From an uncultured delta proteobacterium (lineage in GTDB: Bacteria > Desulfobacterota > Desulfobulbia > Desulfobulbales > Desulfurivibrionaceae): a DNA stretch of 64,000 nucleotides. Where the stretch lies: contig CAIPYE010000003.1 in assembly GCA_903869265.1 (NCBI GenBank), forward strand, positions 1 to 64,000. Reading direction: 5' to 3'. Within the stretch, counting starts at the first letter, position 1; the number at the start of each line of letters is the position of its first letter. This document shows, piece after piece, positions 19,359-30,040 of this stretch. The notes beneath the pieces are model-generated. The model did no database searches. It was not told the origin of the DNA and saw nothing but the letters and a program-made list of their open reading frames with translations. Made by a program: the position numbers and the translations under genes.

Positions 19359-20230
19359 CGATACACCGCCGCCGCAACCCGTTCCATCCGGTCTCCTATG
19401 CTTTCCAGGGTTTCCGAATGTCCGGTGAACAGATAGCCATTGGAAGAAAGCTGGCGATAAAACTTTTCAAACAGCGCGCACTGGGTTTTTCGGTCAAAGT
19501 AGATGATAACGTTGCGGCAGAAGATAAGATCCATCTTCTGCTCAATGCCGAAATCCCGATCCATGAAGTTAAGCCGCTCAAATACCACCTTCCGCCGAAG
19601 CTCAGGGACAACCCGATGAAATCCCTGGTGCGTCCCCTTCCCCTTCATCAGATATTTATTGCGCAGCACCGGGGAAACCGGCGCCACCACCTCATCGGTG
19701 TAGATCGCCTCTTCCGCCTTGGCAAGCACCTCGGTACAGATATCCGTGGCGAGAATGGCATAGTCCAGCCCAGGGTATTTGGCAAAAAAATCATCCAGCA
19801 CCATGGCCAGGGTGTACGGCTCTTCGCCGCTGGAGCAGCCCGCGCTCCAGACCCGGAGCGTCTTGTGGGACGAATGGGTCATCCGCTGCACATAGTCAGG
19901 GAGAACAAGACTGGTCATCACATCAAAATGCTTGGCCTCCCGAAAAAAATCGGTCTTGTTGGTGCTGACCACGTCGATCATGTGATTCAATTCGGCAGCC
20001 TGACCATCGGGACTCAGCACGTAATCAAGGTAAGCGGAAAAGGAATCCAGGTGCAGTTGCCGCAGCCGCTTCTGCAACCGGGCGGAAAGCATGGTCTTCT
20101 TAACGAGAGACAGTTTGATGCCGCAAACTTCGTAGATGAAAGCGCTGAATCGGTTAAAATCCCGATCAGACAAGATCGGCGAATGCGCAGACCAATCCCT
20201 CGCTGTTCCCTGATTTTCAGTAAGACTCAT
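19346..20230 (-). CDS. cheR: Chemotaxis protein methyltransferase
   Basis: 294 aa. The N-terminal helical domain (about 20-85) precedes the SAM-binding domain with VWSAGCSSGEEPYTLAM and LIFCRNVIIYF. It methylates receptor glutamates. All intact receptors in this window end in F-x-R-Y, the type of aromatic pentapeptide that docks CheR, so receptor tethering is likely. It is 30 bp downstream of cheW. Confidence 0.94.
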
Positions 20231-20260
20231 GTATCCCCCAACATCAGCCGCTTGCGACCC

Positions 20261-20815
20261 TTACGCTTCCAAGCCAGCAGCTTCTTCCGGCTTGGACTCA
20301 CCCAAGTGGATGGAAACAGCGCTGTCTATTTCCCTTAAAGTCGCTTCGCCTTCGCTGGCCAGGACCTTGTCGATATCAAGGATGATCAGAAACTTTTCTT
20401 CGGACTGTCGCCCCATGCCTTTGATAAACTCGGTGTTCAGGTTTGTTCCCATTTTGGGGACAGATTCGATGTCTTCCGGATTCAGGTCAAGAACCATCTG
20501 CACCGAGTCGGTCAGCACCCCCATCTCCACCAGGTTGGCATCCACCTCCAACTCCACAATCATGATGCAGGTGTTCTTGGTGTACTCGATGATCCCCATT
20601 CCCAGCCTCTGGCCTAAATCCATCACCGGCACCACATTGCCGCGCAGGTTGATGACCCCGCTGAGATAGACCGGCATCCGGGGGATTCTGGTCATGGTGG
20701 TGACATCGAGCACCTCCCTGACCTTGGAAATTTCTATGGCAAAACCCTCCTCCCGAAGCATGAAGGTGAGATATTGCGTGGCCTGCGACTGAACCGTTTC
20801 ATTTTTTACACTCAT
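20261..20815 (-). CDS. cheW: Chemotaxis coupling protein CheW
   Basis: 184 aa from the ATG at 20815, supported by the ribosome binding site GGGAGAG 6 nt away; an upstream ATG at 20854 lacks one. The CheW SH3-like fold is seen from QYLTFMLREEGFAIEISKVREVLD, with VINLRGNVVPVMDLGQRLG. It links CheA to receptors. The C-terminal tail (about 155-184) is longer than in E. coli CheW and acidic. Confidence 0.94.
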   Translation of the reverse strand: MSVKNETVQSQATQYLTFMLREEGFAIEISKVREVLDVTTMTRIPRMPVYLSGVINLRGNVVPVMDLGQRLGMGIIEYTKNTCIMIVELEVDANLVEMGVLTDSVQMVLDLNPEDIESVPKMGTNLNTEFIKGMGRQSEEKFLIILDIDKVLASEGEATLREIDSAVSIHLGESKPEEAAGLEA

Positions 20816-20893
20816 GATTTCTCTCCCGTGTGCTTTATCTGCCAGATCCCACACCTGCCCAACAACGAACGCCGGCAGCCCATTATCATTTTC

Positions 20894-22984
20894 TCAGTTG
20901 GCTAGAGCCTTATGCTCTTCCTGACGGGCGCATTTCATCACATTGGCCACATCAAGAATCAAAGCAACATGCCCGTTGCCCAAAATTGTCGAGCCGGAAA
21001 GCCCCGTCGCATTGCGGTAGACCCAGCCCAGTGATTTCAAAACCGTCTGGTGCTCGCCCACCACATCGTCCAGCACCAAGCCGAAGCGTTCCCCATGAAT
21101 CCTGCTGATCACCATCTGCTCCAACAGGGGCCTTTCTCCGGAAATGGCAAAAAAATCCCGGAGACGCACATAGGGAACAAGCTGCTCCCGCACCGGCAGC
21201 ATCCGCCGCTCATGAAACCTGGCGATATCTTCCCTGGTCAACTCCACGCACTCCTCGACCTGGGAAAGGGGCAAGACAAAATGCGTGTCTCCGACCTTTA
21301 CCAGCAGACCGTTAATAATGGCCAGGGTCAGGGGTAGTATAATGGTGATGGTGGTGCCCTTCCCCTTGATGCTGTTGGTCACGGACACCGAGCCCTTGAG
21401 CGCCTCCACCGTGCTTTTCACCACGTCCATGCCCACCCCGCGCCCGGAAACGCTGGTAATGGTCTTGGCCGTGGAAAGCCCCGGCGCAAAAATGGTATTC
21501 CAGATCTCCTGTTCGCTCACCTCCGTATCCGGACGCAGCAGCCCTTTTTCCAACCCTTTCTGGCGGATTTTCTCCGCGTCAAGCCCCTTGCCGTCATCGG
21601 TGACGGTAATAACGACATTGGCGCCGGAATGCTGGGCGGCAAGGGAGATCGTCCCCTTGCGCGGCTTCCCGGCCTGCTCCCGCTCCTCCGGCGACTCGAT
21701 TCCATGGTCGATACAGTTCCGAATAAGATGGACCATGGGGTCGCCCAACTGGTCAATCACATTCTTGTCCAACTCAGTCTCGGCGCCCTCGGTGACCATG
21801 ACCACTTCCTTGCCCAACTCGGCGGAAAGATCCCGAACCAACCGCTTGAATTTTGCAAAGGTGGTGCCGATGGGCAGCATCCGGATATTGAGCACACAAT
21901 CCCGCAGTTCGGCGGTAAGACGCTCCACCTCCTCCACCGGCTCGACAAGCTCTGTATCCTTGTGCTGACTGGCAACTTGGGTCAGCCGGGCTTGGGTAAC
22001 AACCAGTTCGCCCACCAGATTGATGAGCTGGTCCAGTTTTTCCGAGGCAACCCGGATGCTTTCCGCGCCCTTGGCTACCGTGCCTTTTTCCTTGGCCTCC
22101 CTGACCAGTTTCTGCTCGGCAAGAGCTGCGTCGATACTGGTTCGCGAGACAAGATTCTCCCCGACCAGCAGTTCACCCAGAGGCTTCTGCCGGTCAAGCA
22201 CCGTTTTTAGGTCATCGACGGAGAGTTCCCCTTTCTCCACCAAAATCTCGCCAATCTTCCTGTGCTCTTCGAATTCATCCTCGCCCTCCACAGCAAGAAC
22301 CTTCACCTTCACTTCGCAGCTCGATTCGGCAAAGACAAGCACATCCTCGATGGCATTGATCCCCTTATCCATGGTGAGCAGAATGAGCACGCCGCCGCCT
22401 TTCTGCTCACCATCCATAAACACCGTGCTTTCCCCAAGCTCACCCAGCTCGGCCAGCAGCGCTTCAAGGGTATTGCCTCCGACAAAAAACTCTGGCGTCG
22501 GCTTAATGGATATCCGATAATGGGTGCGTCTGCCCGTGGTGGGATCTTTTTCCTCCACCGAAGCCGCCGGGGCAGGCACCGCTTTTTTCTCGCCCGATGC
22601 TGCACCGCCGACCAAAACCTGCAATGAAGCAATGATCCGCTCCCCCTCGGCTGGATCGGCTTCCCCGCCTCCGGTGGCGGCATCGAGCAGGGCGCGGATA
22701 TGATCCCGAGAGGCCAGAGTCAAATCAATCAACTCCTTGCTCACCGGCACCGTGCCGTCCCGCACCTTGTCCAGGGCCGTTTCCACATGATGGGTGAACC
22801 CGGCGATATCATCGAACCCGAACATCGCGCCGGAGCCCTTGATGGTGTGCATGGCCCTGAAGACCCGGCTCACTATTTTGAGGTCGGCAGGGTCTTTTTC
22901 CAGCTCCAACAGAGAGGTTTCCAACTCCTCAAGCAGTTCTCCCGCCTCCTCGCGAAAAACCTCTGCGTATTCAGATTCCGCCAT
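20894..22984 (-). CDS. cheA: Chemotaxis histidine kinase CheA
   Basis: 696 aa. The Hpt domain has phospho-acceptor H46 (MHTIKGSGAMFGF). Residues 155-235 form a small alpha/beta segment in place of a typical P2. Residues ~240-292 (GEILVEKGELSVDDL, GELLVGENLVSRTSIDAAL) look like an MshEN/GspE-N type repeat domain. P3 dimerisation is ~305-370, and the P4 ATPase has NCIDHGIE (N box), DDGKGL (G1) and GRGVGMDVV (G2). P5 is CheW-like (~550-690). It lies 42 bp downstream of MCP1 and 78 bp upstream of cheW. Confidence 0.95.
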   Translation of the reverse strand: MAESEYAEVFREEAGELLEELETSLLELEKDPADLKIVSRVFRAMHTIKGSGAMFGFDDIAGFTHHVETALDKVRDGTVPVSKELIDLTLASRDHIRALLDAATGGGEADPAEGERIIASLQVLVGGAASGEKKAVPAPAASVEEKDPTTGRRTHYRISIKPTPEFFVGGNTLEALLAELGELGESTVFMDGEQKGGGVLILLTMDKGINAIEDVLVFAESSCEVKVKVLAVEGEDEFEEHRKIGEILVEKGELSVDDLKTVLDRQKPLGELLVGENLVSRTSIDAALAEQKLVREAKEKGTVAKGAESIRVASEKLDQLINLVGELVVTQARLTQVASQHKDTELVEPVEEVERLTAELRDCVLNIRMLPIGTTFAKFKRLVRDLSAELGKEVVMVTEGAETELDKNVIDQLGDPMVHLIRNCIDHGIESPEEREQAGKPRKGTISLAAQHSGANVVITVTDDGKGLDAEKIRQKGLEKGLLRPDTEVSEQEIWNTIFAPGLSTAKTITSVSGRGVGMDVVKSTVEALKGSVSVTNSIKGKGTTITIILPLTLAIINGLLVKVGDTHFVLPLSQVEECVELTREDIARFHERRMLPVREQLVPYVRLRDFFAISGERPLLEQMVISRIHGERFGLVLDDVVGEHQTVLKSLGWVYRNATGLSGSTILGNGHVALILDVANVMKCARQEEHKALAN

Positions 22985-23026
22985 GGTTCACCTTTCCTGT
23001 TCAGCTATATCTTGGCAACATCCCGA

Positions 23027-24712
23027 TTAATAACGTTCAAAATCATTCTGGTCATTCAGGGCAATTTGAGCACCGCTTTCCTTGGCCGGAGGGGACTTTA
23101 TCCCTTGGCCGCCTGCTCTCTTTCCCGGAGGCAGAGCAAGAGATCTACCCCCGGTCTTGCGGTAACCAGTATCCATCCCGCTTGTCGTGTGTCTTTTTCC
23201 TCCTGCATCATCGACCTTGAAAAACCCGATGGCCTCCTGGAGATGGGATGCCTGGGCGGATAACTCCTCACCGGTGGAGGCCATTTCTTCGGCAGCCGCG
23301 CTGTTAGCCTGAATGACCTGGTCAAACTGCTCGATGGCCTTGGAATTCTCCTCAATCCCTCTGGCCTGCTCGTTGCTTGCCGCATCAATCTCCTGGACCA
23401 ATTCGGCGGTTTTCTGGATCTGGGGCAGAATATCGTTGATGAGCCTGCCTGCATTGGTTGCCGTGGCCACACTGGCCGAAGCAACCCCCTTGATCTCCTG
23501 GGCCGATACCTGACTGCGTTCGGCGAGCTTGCGCACCTCGGAGGCAACCACGGCAAATCCCTTGCCGTGCTCTCCGGCCCTGGCCGCCTCGATGGCCGCG
23601 TTCAAAGCCAGCAAATTGGTCTGCCGGGCGATCTCCTCGATCAGCTCAATCTTTTCGGCAATGTGCTGCATGGCGGTAACGGTTTCCGCCACCGCCTTGC
23701 CACCAGCCTCGGCATCAACCGCAGTCTTGCTGGCAATGGTTGAGGTTTGCCGGGCATTATCGGCGGTCTGGGCCACAGTACTGGCCAGCTCTTCCATGGC
23801 AGAAGAGATCTCCTCCACCGAGGCGGCCTGTTCGCTGGCGCCTTGGGAAACCTCCTGAGAACTGCCGCTCAACTGATGACTGCCTGCGGCCACTTGGTCG
23901 GCAGCGCTGCGCACATCCTGGATAATTTCCCGGAGCTTCCCCACCATATGCCCGAGTGCCTCCATCAGTTGGCCGGTCTCATCCTTGCCGGACACCTTGA
24001 TGGCACATCCCAAATCTCCGACAGACAGGGCTTTGGCCACCTCAACCCCATGGAGAATGGGGGTGGTGATAGCCTTGGCGATGAAGAGTCCCAGAAAAAC
24101 AGCGAGCACCACGCCGACAACGACAAAACCGATCATCAGACGCCGGGCTGCACTGGCGGTTACAGAATTATCATCAGAGGTCTGTTTCGCTTGCTCTTGC
24201 CTTCGATCCATAAGCTTATCAATGGCATCACTTGCTTCCCTGGCAACCTTCTTCATCTCTCCCTTGCTCAAGGCCTGCGCTTCCGCCTGTTTGCCGGATT
24301 GAACCAAGGTCACAACCTGCTCGAAATACTTTTCGTACTTCCCCTTTGCCTCTTTAAACGCTTGAAACATCCTGCGCCCTTCGTCAGTGGCAATGGATTT
24401 CTCATACTTATCCGTCACCGTATCAACCTTTTGGCGCATTTCTTTTGTCCTGTCGAGCGCAGTCTGACGATCTTGTGCAGTATCCGCCTCGACATATTCA
24501 CTAGCATTCAGCCTCTCCCGCTGAAAAATAATCCCCATATCGCCCAAATCCCCCAGAGATACGGTCATTTTCTCATACAGCATGGTGTCGGCCTCATCAA
24601 TCTTGGAAATCCCTCGGTATCCGATAAAACCGATGACCGCAGCGATGAGCGCGACAAGAATGAAACTTGCAGTAAGCTTGGTGCCGATTTTCATATCATT
24701 AAACCATTGCAT
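23027..24712 (-). CDS. Methyl-accepting chemotaxis protein MCP1 (four-helix-bundle sensor)
   Basis: 561 aa from the ATG at 24712 with an AGGGGGG ribosome binding site. TM1 is ~12-32. The periplasmic part (33-190) is helical and lacks PAS/Cache features (4HB_MCP type). TM2 is ~191-212, followed by a HAMP domain and then the signalling domain with the hairpin-tip sequence [21 protein letters not shown]. The C-terminus ends NDFERY, a CheR/CheB tether. It is the receptor closest to cheA and is probably co-transcribed with the MCP pseudogene upstream. Confidence 0.93.
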   Translation of the reverse strand: MQWFNDMKIGTKLTASFILVALIAAVIGFIGYRGISKIDEADTMLYEKMTVSLGDLGDMGIIFQRERLNASEYVEADTAQDRQTALDRTKEMRQKVDTVTDKYEKSIATDEGRRMFQAFKEAKGKYEKYFEQVVTLVQSGKQAEAQALSKGEMKKVAREASDAIDKLMDRRQEQAKQTSDDNSVTASAARRLMIGFVVVGVVLAVFLGLFIAKAITTPILHGVEVAKALSVGDLGCAIKVSGKDETGQLMEALGHMVGKLREIIQDVRSAADQVAAGSHQLSGSSQEVSQGASEQAASVEEISSAMEELASTVAQTADNARQTSTIASKTAVDAEAGGKAVAETVTAMQHIAEKIELIEEIARQTNLLALNAAIEAARAGEHGKGFAVVASEVRKLAERSQVSAQEIKGVASASVATATNAGRLINDILPQIQKTAELVQEIDAASNEQARGIEENSKAIEQFDQVIQANSAAAEEMASTGEELSAQASHLQEAIGFFKVDDAGGKRHTTSGMDTGYRKTGGRSLALPPGKRAGGQGIKSPPAKESGAQIALNDQNDFERY

Positions 24713-24753
24713 ACCATACCCCCCTATTTGCAATAACAAAGAACCATTATTAT

Positions 24754-25171
24754 TCAATACCGCTCAAAATCCTCTTCTTTCCCCGAGGCAATGGCAAGCT
24801 TCACTCCACTATCCGAAGGTGCAGCCCCTTTTTTCGCCAGCCGCGCTGTTGGCCTGAATGACCTGGTCAAACTGTTCAATGACCCTCGAGTTCTCCTCGA
24901 TCCCTCTGGCCTGCTCGTTGGATGCCACGTCGATCTCATGGACCAGTTCGGCTGTTTTCTGGATCTGCGGCACGATCTCGTTGATGAGCTTGCCAGCATT
25001 GGTGGCGGTTTGCGCGCTGGACGAAACCACGCCCTTGATTTCCTGGGCCGAAGAAAGAGCCCGCTGCTCCAAACCCATGCAGAGGAGAAAAATCAAGCCG
25101 ATCGGAGCAAATCCGAAGCCCAGCTTCCGGGCCATGCCCTGATTATTGAACCATGCGGTGAATCCCATCAT
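24754..25171 (-). pseudogene. Collapsed methyl-accepting chemotaxis protein gene
   Basis: The perfect ribosome binding site AAGGAGG precedes an ATG (25171). The frame begins with a receptor-like N-terminal anchor (MARKLGFGFAPIGLIFLLCMG). It then jumps without sensor, TM2, HAMP or hairpin tip straight to the C-terminal methylation helix ([13 protein letters not shown] ... [12 protein letters not shown]). The frame ends at GEKRGCTFG. The missing tail continues in a second frame as [18 protein letters not shown], a typical receptor end. So there are at least two lesions: a large in-frame deletion of the middle, and a deletion or frameshift near 24840. It sits between MCP2 and MCP1 in the same orientation. 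Confidence 0.85.
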
Positions 25172-25275
25172 ATCTCCTCCTTAATTGGCATGCGGTACAG
25201 GGGGAAACTGTTCACTGCGCTCAACAAGTACGTTTGCTATTAAAGACCTCTCTTTCTTAAATCCATCATGGCCGA

Positions 25276-27063
25276 CTAATAGCGCTGAAACTCGCCATCC
25301 TCCCCTCCCTGCAAGGCAAGACGAATCCCTTCCCCCTTTCGCCGCTCTGCAACCTCAGCCTTGTTCAACGGCAGACGCCGCGCGGAGAGCTTGCCGGAAG
25401 AGCCAGCGGTGAGCGCAGCCCCGGTGCGCTCGTTATCTTCGGCGCCGGTCTTAAAAAAACTCATGATCTCCAGCAAATTACTGGCCTGAGCGGTCAGCTC
25501 TTCGCTGGTCGCGGACATCTGCTCCGCCACCGAGCTGTTGGACTGCACCACCTGGTCAAACTGCTCAATGGCCTTGGCGTTTTCGGCAATGCCCCTGGCC
25601 TGTTCCGTGCTGGACGCATCGATCTCCTGAACAAGGTCCGCGGTCTTCTTTATCTGGGGAATCATCGCCTCGATAAGCGCGCCGGCGCTGGCAGCGGTTT
25701 CAACGCTGGCCACCGCCACCTCGCGGATTTCCTGGGCCGAACCCTTGCTGCGCTCGGCAAGCTTGCGGACCTCGGAAGCCACCACGGCAAAACCCTTGCC
25801 ATGCTCCCCAGCCCTGGCCGCCTCGATGGCCGCATTCAAGGCCAGCATGTTGGTTTGACGGGCGATCTCCTCGATAACCTCGATCTTCTCGGCGATATGC
25901 TTCATGGCCTGCACGGTTTCCTGCATGGCCCTGCCGCCTTCCTCGGCGTCGGCGGCAGCCTTGATGGCGATATGGGTGGTCTGCCGGGCGCTGTCCGCGC
26001 TCTGGGCCACAGTGCTGGTGAGCTCCTCCATGGCGCTGGAAATCTCCTCGATGACTGCGGCCTGCTGGCTGGCGCCCTGGGAAACCTCCTGGGAACTGCT
26101 GCTCAACTGTTGACTTCCGCTGGCAACCTGATCCGCCGCTTCGCGAACATCGCGGATGATGCTTTTGATCTTCTCCACCATGGCGGAAAGGGAAATCCCG
26201 AAACTATCCCGGTCGGAAAGCAACCGCACGCTGACATCCAAATCCCCGCCCGCAATCTTCTTGGCCATCTCAGCCGTGGCCCGAAGATTTTCGACCATGC
26301 TGCGCATGGCCTCACACATATGCCCGATTTCATCCCCGCTGGCACTGGCGATTTCCACCTCCAAATCACCCTGGGCTACGAGCCGCATATTGGCCACAGC
26401 CCCAGTCAGGGGTTTGACCATATGGCGAATAGTGACATAAACAATGCCACCAATAAGGAGAACCACCACAGCGGCAAACCCGGCGATGCTCAGGACAATC
26501 CGCAGCAGGGCATCCTGTTGCTTCTGTTGGGCCGCAGCGATCACCGCATTGCCTTGGGCCAGTGTTTTCTCGATATTCTTTTCCACCGCGGCAAACTTCA
26601 AGCCGATAACCACGGAACCGACCTTCTGATCTCCGGCCATAATCTCTTTGTTCACGATATTCTGAGCAGGAAAGGCCTCGGGCTTGACACTTGCGGTGGT
26701 GACAGCCTTGCCGTCCTTGTCAAAAAACACGACAAAGGCGACATCCGGATCACTGGCCGCGCTCTGGACGATCTTCTCCAAAAAAGCATACTCATAGTTG
26801 AGGAGAAGATCCTGACCAACCTTGGCCAGCATCTCGGCAAAGGATTTCCCCTTCAGGACAAGATCCTGCCGCAGCAGGTTCTCTTCGTTTTTCTGCTGCT
26901 CCTTCATGGTGTTGACAAAGGCATCACCCTGTTCGATCAATGCGCTGCGCACCGCGGAATTGACCGCCACCGTCATGCCGAGCATGAGCAGCAGCACCGC
27001 AGCCACAATGGCCAGATTCAATTTTGCCGCGATCCCCATGTTCCTAAATTTTTCCTTCAGCAT
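25276..27063 (-). CDS. Methyl-accepting chemotaxis protein MCP2 (Cache-like sensor)
   Basis: 595 aa. TM1 is ~13-33. The periplasmic sensor (about 34-190) has a Cache-like alpha/beta pattern with [19 protein letters not shown] and [11 protein letters not shown]2 is ~194-212. Two consecutive HAMP-like segments follow ([24 protein letters not shown], then [18 protein letters not shown]), then the signalling domain with [21 protein letters not shown]. The tail ends GEFQRY. The N-terminal ~300 residues are closely related to MCP3, indicating gene duplication, but MCP2 lacks the PAS module. It has its own near-consensus promoter. Confidence 0.93.
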   Translation of the reverse strand: MLKEKFRNMGIAAKLNLAIVAAVLLLMLGMTVAVNSAVRSALIEQGDAFVNTMKEQQKNEENLLRQDLVLKGKSFAEMLAKVGQDLLLNYEYAFLEKIVQSAASDPDVAFVVFFDKDGKAVTTASVKPEAFPAQNIVNKEIMAGDQKVGSVVIGLKFAAVEKNIEKTLAQGNAVIAAAQQKQQDALLRIVLSIAGFAAVVVLLIGGIVYVTIRHMVKPLTGAVANMRLVAQGDLEVEIASASGDEIGHMCEAMRSMVENLRATAEMAKKIAGGDLDVSVRLLSDRDSFGISLSAMVEKIKSIIRDVREAADQVASGSQQLSSSSQEVSQGASQQAAVIEEISSAMEELTSTVAQSADSARQTTHIAIKAAADAEEGGRAMQETVQAMKHIAEKIEVIEEIARQTNMLALNAAIEAARAGEHGKGFAVVASEVRKLAERSKGSAQEIREVAVASVETAASAGALIEAMIPQIKKTADLVQEIDASSTEQARGIAENAKAIEQFDQVVQSNSSVAEQMSATSEELTAQASNLLEIMSFFKTGAEDNERTGAALTAGSSGKLSARRLPLNKAEVAERRKGEGIRLALQGGEDGEFQRY

Positions 27064-27125
27064 CGTTCACTCCATGTCCGTTCGGCATCAACCGATTAAG
27101 CCCGTACAACTACCCACGTAAAATA

Positions 27126-27155
27126 ATTATACGCATGCAAAATAAATCACGTCAA
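27126..27155 (-). promoter_or_regulatory. Promoter of MCP2
   Basis: On the minus strand: TTGACG (27155-27150), 18 nt, TATAAT (27131-27126). The flanks CTTTGACG and TGCGTATAA are shared with the MCP3 promoter. Confidence 0.65.
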
Positions 27156-27213
27156 AGAATATAAATCAAAAACGGTCGTTTGCCTTAAATCAAGAAAACC
27201 CGGACACACTACG

Positions 27214-27242
27214 AAAAATGCCCTCGGCATGAGGGCATTTTT
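27214..27242. terminator. Bidirectional terminator after MCP3
   Basis: Perfect 12-bp stem AAAAATGCCCTC (27214-27225) with GAGGGCATTTTT (27231-27242) and a 5-nt loop, giving T-runs on both strands. It ends the MCP3 transcript and insulates the MCP2 promoter. Confidence 0.85.
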
Positions 27243-27268
27243 CTGGGCCAATGAAGCAAAAACAACAA

Positions 27269-29827
27269 TCAATACCGTTCAAAATCATCTTCATCGGTGC
27301 CTGACAGAGACAATTTCACCCCTTTGCCCTTGCCTGCTGATTTTTTTTTCTCTGCAGGCTTGGGCAAGGCAGGTGCGGACAAAGCACGCCCCTGGGACCG
27401 GGACCTGGCTTCCGTTTCCACCTTGAAAAATGCGATGGTTTCCTGCAGCTGTGTTGCCAGGGCAGTGAGTTCCTCGCTGGTGGCAGCCATTTCCTCGGCA
27501 GCCGCACTGTTGGATTGAATTACATGCTCAAACTGCTGAACAGCCTTGGCATTCTCGTCGATACCACGGGCTTGCTCATTGCTGGCCGCATCGATTTCAT
27601 GAATCAACTCCGCGGTTTTCTGAATCTGCGGCACGATCTCATTAATCAGCTTACCCGCATTGGAAGCGGTTTCCACACTTGCTCCGGCAACTCCCTTGAT
27701 CTCCTGGGCCGACATCTGACTGCGCTCCGCAAGTTTACGCACTTCAGCAGCCACCACGGCAAAACCCTTGCCGTGCTCCCCTGCCCGGGCCGCTTCAATG
27801 GCGGCATTCAACGCCAGCAGGTTGGTCTGACGGGCTATTTCCTCGATGAGTTCAATCTTTTTGGCGATAAGCTGCATGGCTGCCACAGTTTCGCCAACCG
27901 CCTTCCCGCCGTCAACTGCTTCATTGGCGGCCTTGGTGGAAATGGTCGCGGTCTGCCGGGCATGATCGGCGGTTTGGGCAACAGTGCTGGCCAATTCCTC
28001 CATGGCCGAGGAAATCTCCTCCACCGCAGAAGCCTGTTCGTTAGCCCCCTGAGAGACCTGCTGGGAACTGCTGTTCAACTCTTGACTGCCGCTGGCAACG
28101 TTATCGGCAGCGGCGCTAACATCAGTGATAATTTCCTTAAGTTTCTCCACCATATCCTGCAGGGCCTGAATCAGGTCATCCTGCTCACCCCGCTTGTTCA
28201 ACTTGACCAACAAGTTGCCCCCGGCTATTTCGCGGGCTGCGGCGGTGATTCCCTGCAATGCACTGATCAACGTTGCTACAGCCGAGCCAATCCCGTCAAA
28301 CACTTGTTTTACCGGCTCGGTGTCGGCATCCGCTTGCTCGGTGGCAACGGCCAGAGCCAATTCTCCCTGCGCTAATCTGGTCAACAGTTCCACCAATTTT
28401 TGCGTCTCGACTTCCTGATATTTAGCCACCTTGGTTGCTACCTTGGCCGCCTGCTTTATATCAGTCTGATCAGTAACCCATTCAGAAACGCCGATCACCT
28501 TCCCCTGCTCGTCACGGAGCAAGCTCGCATTATAGGAAATATCCAACTCAAGACCATGGGATGGATGGGCGTCTGTTTCGCTGCTGGCATCTTGGCCGGT
28601 TCTAATTGCCTGGGCACAAGCGCATCGGTCAGTCTTACAATCCGAAGTTTTGAAATGGTCATAGCAAAAGCTGCCGATAAGTTGACCAGGGGTCTTGCCA
28701 CCAATTTTGGCCCCGATCTCATTTATGTATTGGATAGAAAAATCGGTATCAATAATCATGGCCGGGGAAGGCATGGTATCCATTATCCTGACCAAGCGGG
28801 AAATGGCGCTGTTAATCCCTTCAATGATTTTACGAAAATCGCCCTGCTGCTTGCTCGCATCAGCTCGCACGGAAAGTTTGCCTTCCATCGCTGCCTGAGA
28901 AAGCAGAGCAACCTCCGAAATCATGGCCTTGATCGCCGCCACCATGGCGGAGAGAGAAATCCCGAAACTGTCTCTGTCAGAAAGCAGCCGCACACTGACA
29001 TCAAAATCCCCGGCGGCAATTTTTTTCGCCACCTCAGCCGTTTCCCTGAGATTTGCGACCATGGTGCGCATGGCTTCAAGCATCTGCCCAATCTCATCCC
29101 CGCTCTTGCTAACAATCTCAACGTCCAGATCACCCTGGGCCACCAAGCGCACTTTGGGCACTGCTTCAGTCAAAGGCTTGACAATAATACGGATGGTGTA
29201 ATAGACAATGGTCCCGATGAGCAGCACCACCAACGCAGCAAACCCAACGATGCTCAGGACAATTTGCAGCAAAGCATCCTTTTGCCTCTGCTGCGCCGCA
29301 GCGATTGCCTCGTTCCCGTGGGCAAGGGCTTCCGCAATGTTTTTCTCAACGGCAGCGAAATTTAAGCCGAGAACCACAACTCCAACTTTCTGCTCCCCGG
29401 CCAGAATCTCCTTTTTCACAATATTCTTAGCAGGAAAGTCCTCGATCATTACACTTGAGGTGGTGAGCGGTTTCCCGTCCTTGTCCTGGAACAGGACAAA
29501 GACGACATCAGGGTCATTGGCCGCACTCTGAACGATCTTCTCCAAAAATTCGTACTCATAGTTGAGAATAAGACTCTGGCCAACCCTGGCCAGCATATCG
29601 GCAAAGGATTTTCCCTTCAGGAGAAGATCCTGCCGCAGCAATTCCCCTTCTTTTTGCTGCTGTTTTTTCATGGTCTCGAACAGGGTATCTCCCTGTGCGG
29701 TAAGAGCATTGCGTACCGCGGAATTGATCGCCACCGTCATGCCGAGCATGAGCAACAGAACCACTGCCACAATGGCCAGATTCAATTTTGCCGCAATCCC
29801 CATGTTCCTAAATCTTTCTTTCAGCAT
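27269..29827 (-). CDS. Methyl-accepting chemotaxis protein MCP3 with four-cysteine PAS
   Basis: 852 aa from the ATG at 29827 (ribosome binding site AAGGAGG); an upstream ATG at 29863 is unlikely. TM1 is ~13-35, a Cache-like sensor ~36-193, and TM2 ~194-212. HAMP is 213-265, with a second HAMP-like unit ~266-340 ([22 protein letters not shown]). A cytoplasmic PAS lies at ~345-455 with cysteines C388, C397, C402 and C404 (C-x8-C-x4-C-x-C). Another HAMP-like unit leads to the signalling domain (~560-800, tip [18 protein letters not shown]). The tail ends DFERY. The PAS cysteines could hold a metal or Fe-S centre or act as thiols; that is inference. Confidence 0.92.
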   Translation of the reverse strand: MLKERFRNMGIAAKLNLAIVAVVLLLMLGMTVAINSAVRNALTAQGDTLFETMKKQQQKEGELLRQDLLLKGKSFADMLARVGQSLILNYEYEFLEKIVQSAANDPDVVFVLFQDKDGKPLTTSSVMIEDFPAKNIVKKEILAGEQKVGVVVLGLNFAAVEKNIAEALAHGNEAIAAAQQRQKDALLQIVLSIVGFAALVVLLIGTIVYYTIRIIVKPLTEAVPKVRLVAQGDLDVEIVSKSGDEIGQMLEAMRTMVANLRETAEVAKKIAAGDFDVSVRLLSDRDSFGISLSAMVAAIKAMISEVALLSQAAMEGKLSVRADASKQQGDFRKIIEGINSAISRLVRIMDTMPSPAMIIDTDFSIQYINEIGAKIGGKTPGQLIGSFCYDHFKTSDCKTDRCACAQAIRTGQDASSETDAHPSHGLELDISYNASLLRDEQGKVIGVSEWVTDQTDIKQAAKVATKVAKYQEVETQKLVELLTRLAQGELALAVATEQADADTEPVKQVFDGIGSAVATLISALQGITAAAREIAGGNLLVKLNKRGEQDDLIQALQDMVEKLKEIITDVSAAADNVASGSQELNSSSQQVSQGANEQASAVEEISSAMEELASTVAQTADHARQTATISTKAANEAVDGGKAVGETVAAMQLIAKKIELIEEIARQTNLLALNAAIEAARAGEHGKGFAVVAAEVRKLAERSQMSAQEIKGVAGASVETASNAGKLINEIVPQIQKTAELIHEIDAASNEQARGIDENAKAVQQFEHVIQSNSAAAEEMAATSEELTALATQLQETIAFFKVETEARSRSQGRALSAPALPKPAEKKKSAGKGKGVKLSLSGTDEDDFERY

Positions 29828-29889
29828 TTCCCCCTCCTTATCAAGCGAGCATGGGCAAAACACGCCCCCTAAAATTACCCATATGATTA

Positions 29890-29919
29890 GTTATACGCAG
29901 GAAGAATCCGCCTCGTCAA
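29890..29919 (-). promoter_or_regulatory. Promoter of MCP3
   Basis: On the minus strand: TTGACG (29919-29914), 18 nt, TATAAC (29895-29890). It is the same architecture and flanks as the MCP2 promoter. Confidence 0.6.
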
Positions 29920-29974
29920 AGACTAAAAAAAAAAGAAACAACTAACCCATTGGAATCAAGGAAAATACTGAGGC

Positions 29975-30014
29975 ACTAAAAGAAATGCCCCCTTTCGGGG
30001 GCATTTCTTTTAGT
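29975..30014. terminator. 40-bp perfect palindromic terminator after MCP4
   Basis: An 18-bp perfect stem (29975-29992 with 29997-30014) with a TTTC loop. The arms run ACTAAAAGAAATGCCCCC and its complement, so U-rich stretches follow the GC core on either strand. It lies between the MCP4 stop and the MCP3 promoter. Confidence 0.8.
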
Positions 30015-30040
30015 CGATGGGGGACAAAAACCGATAACAA

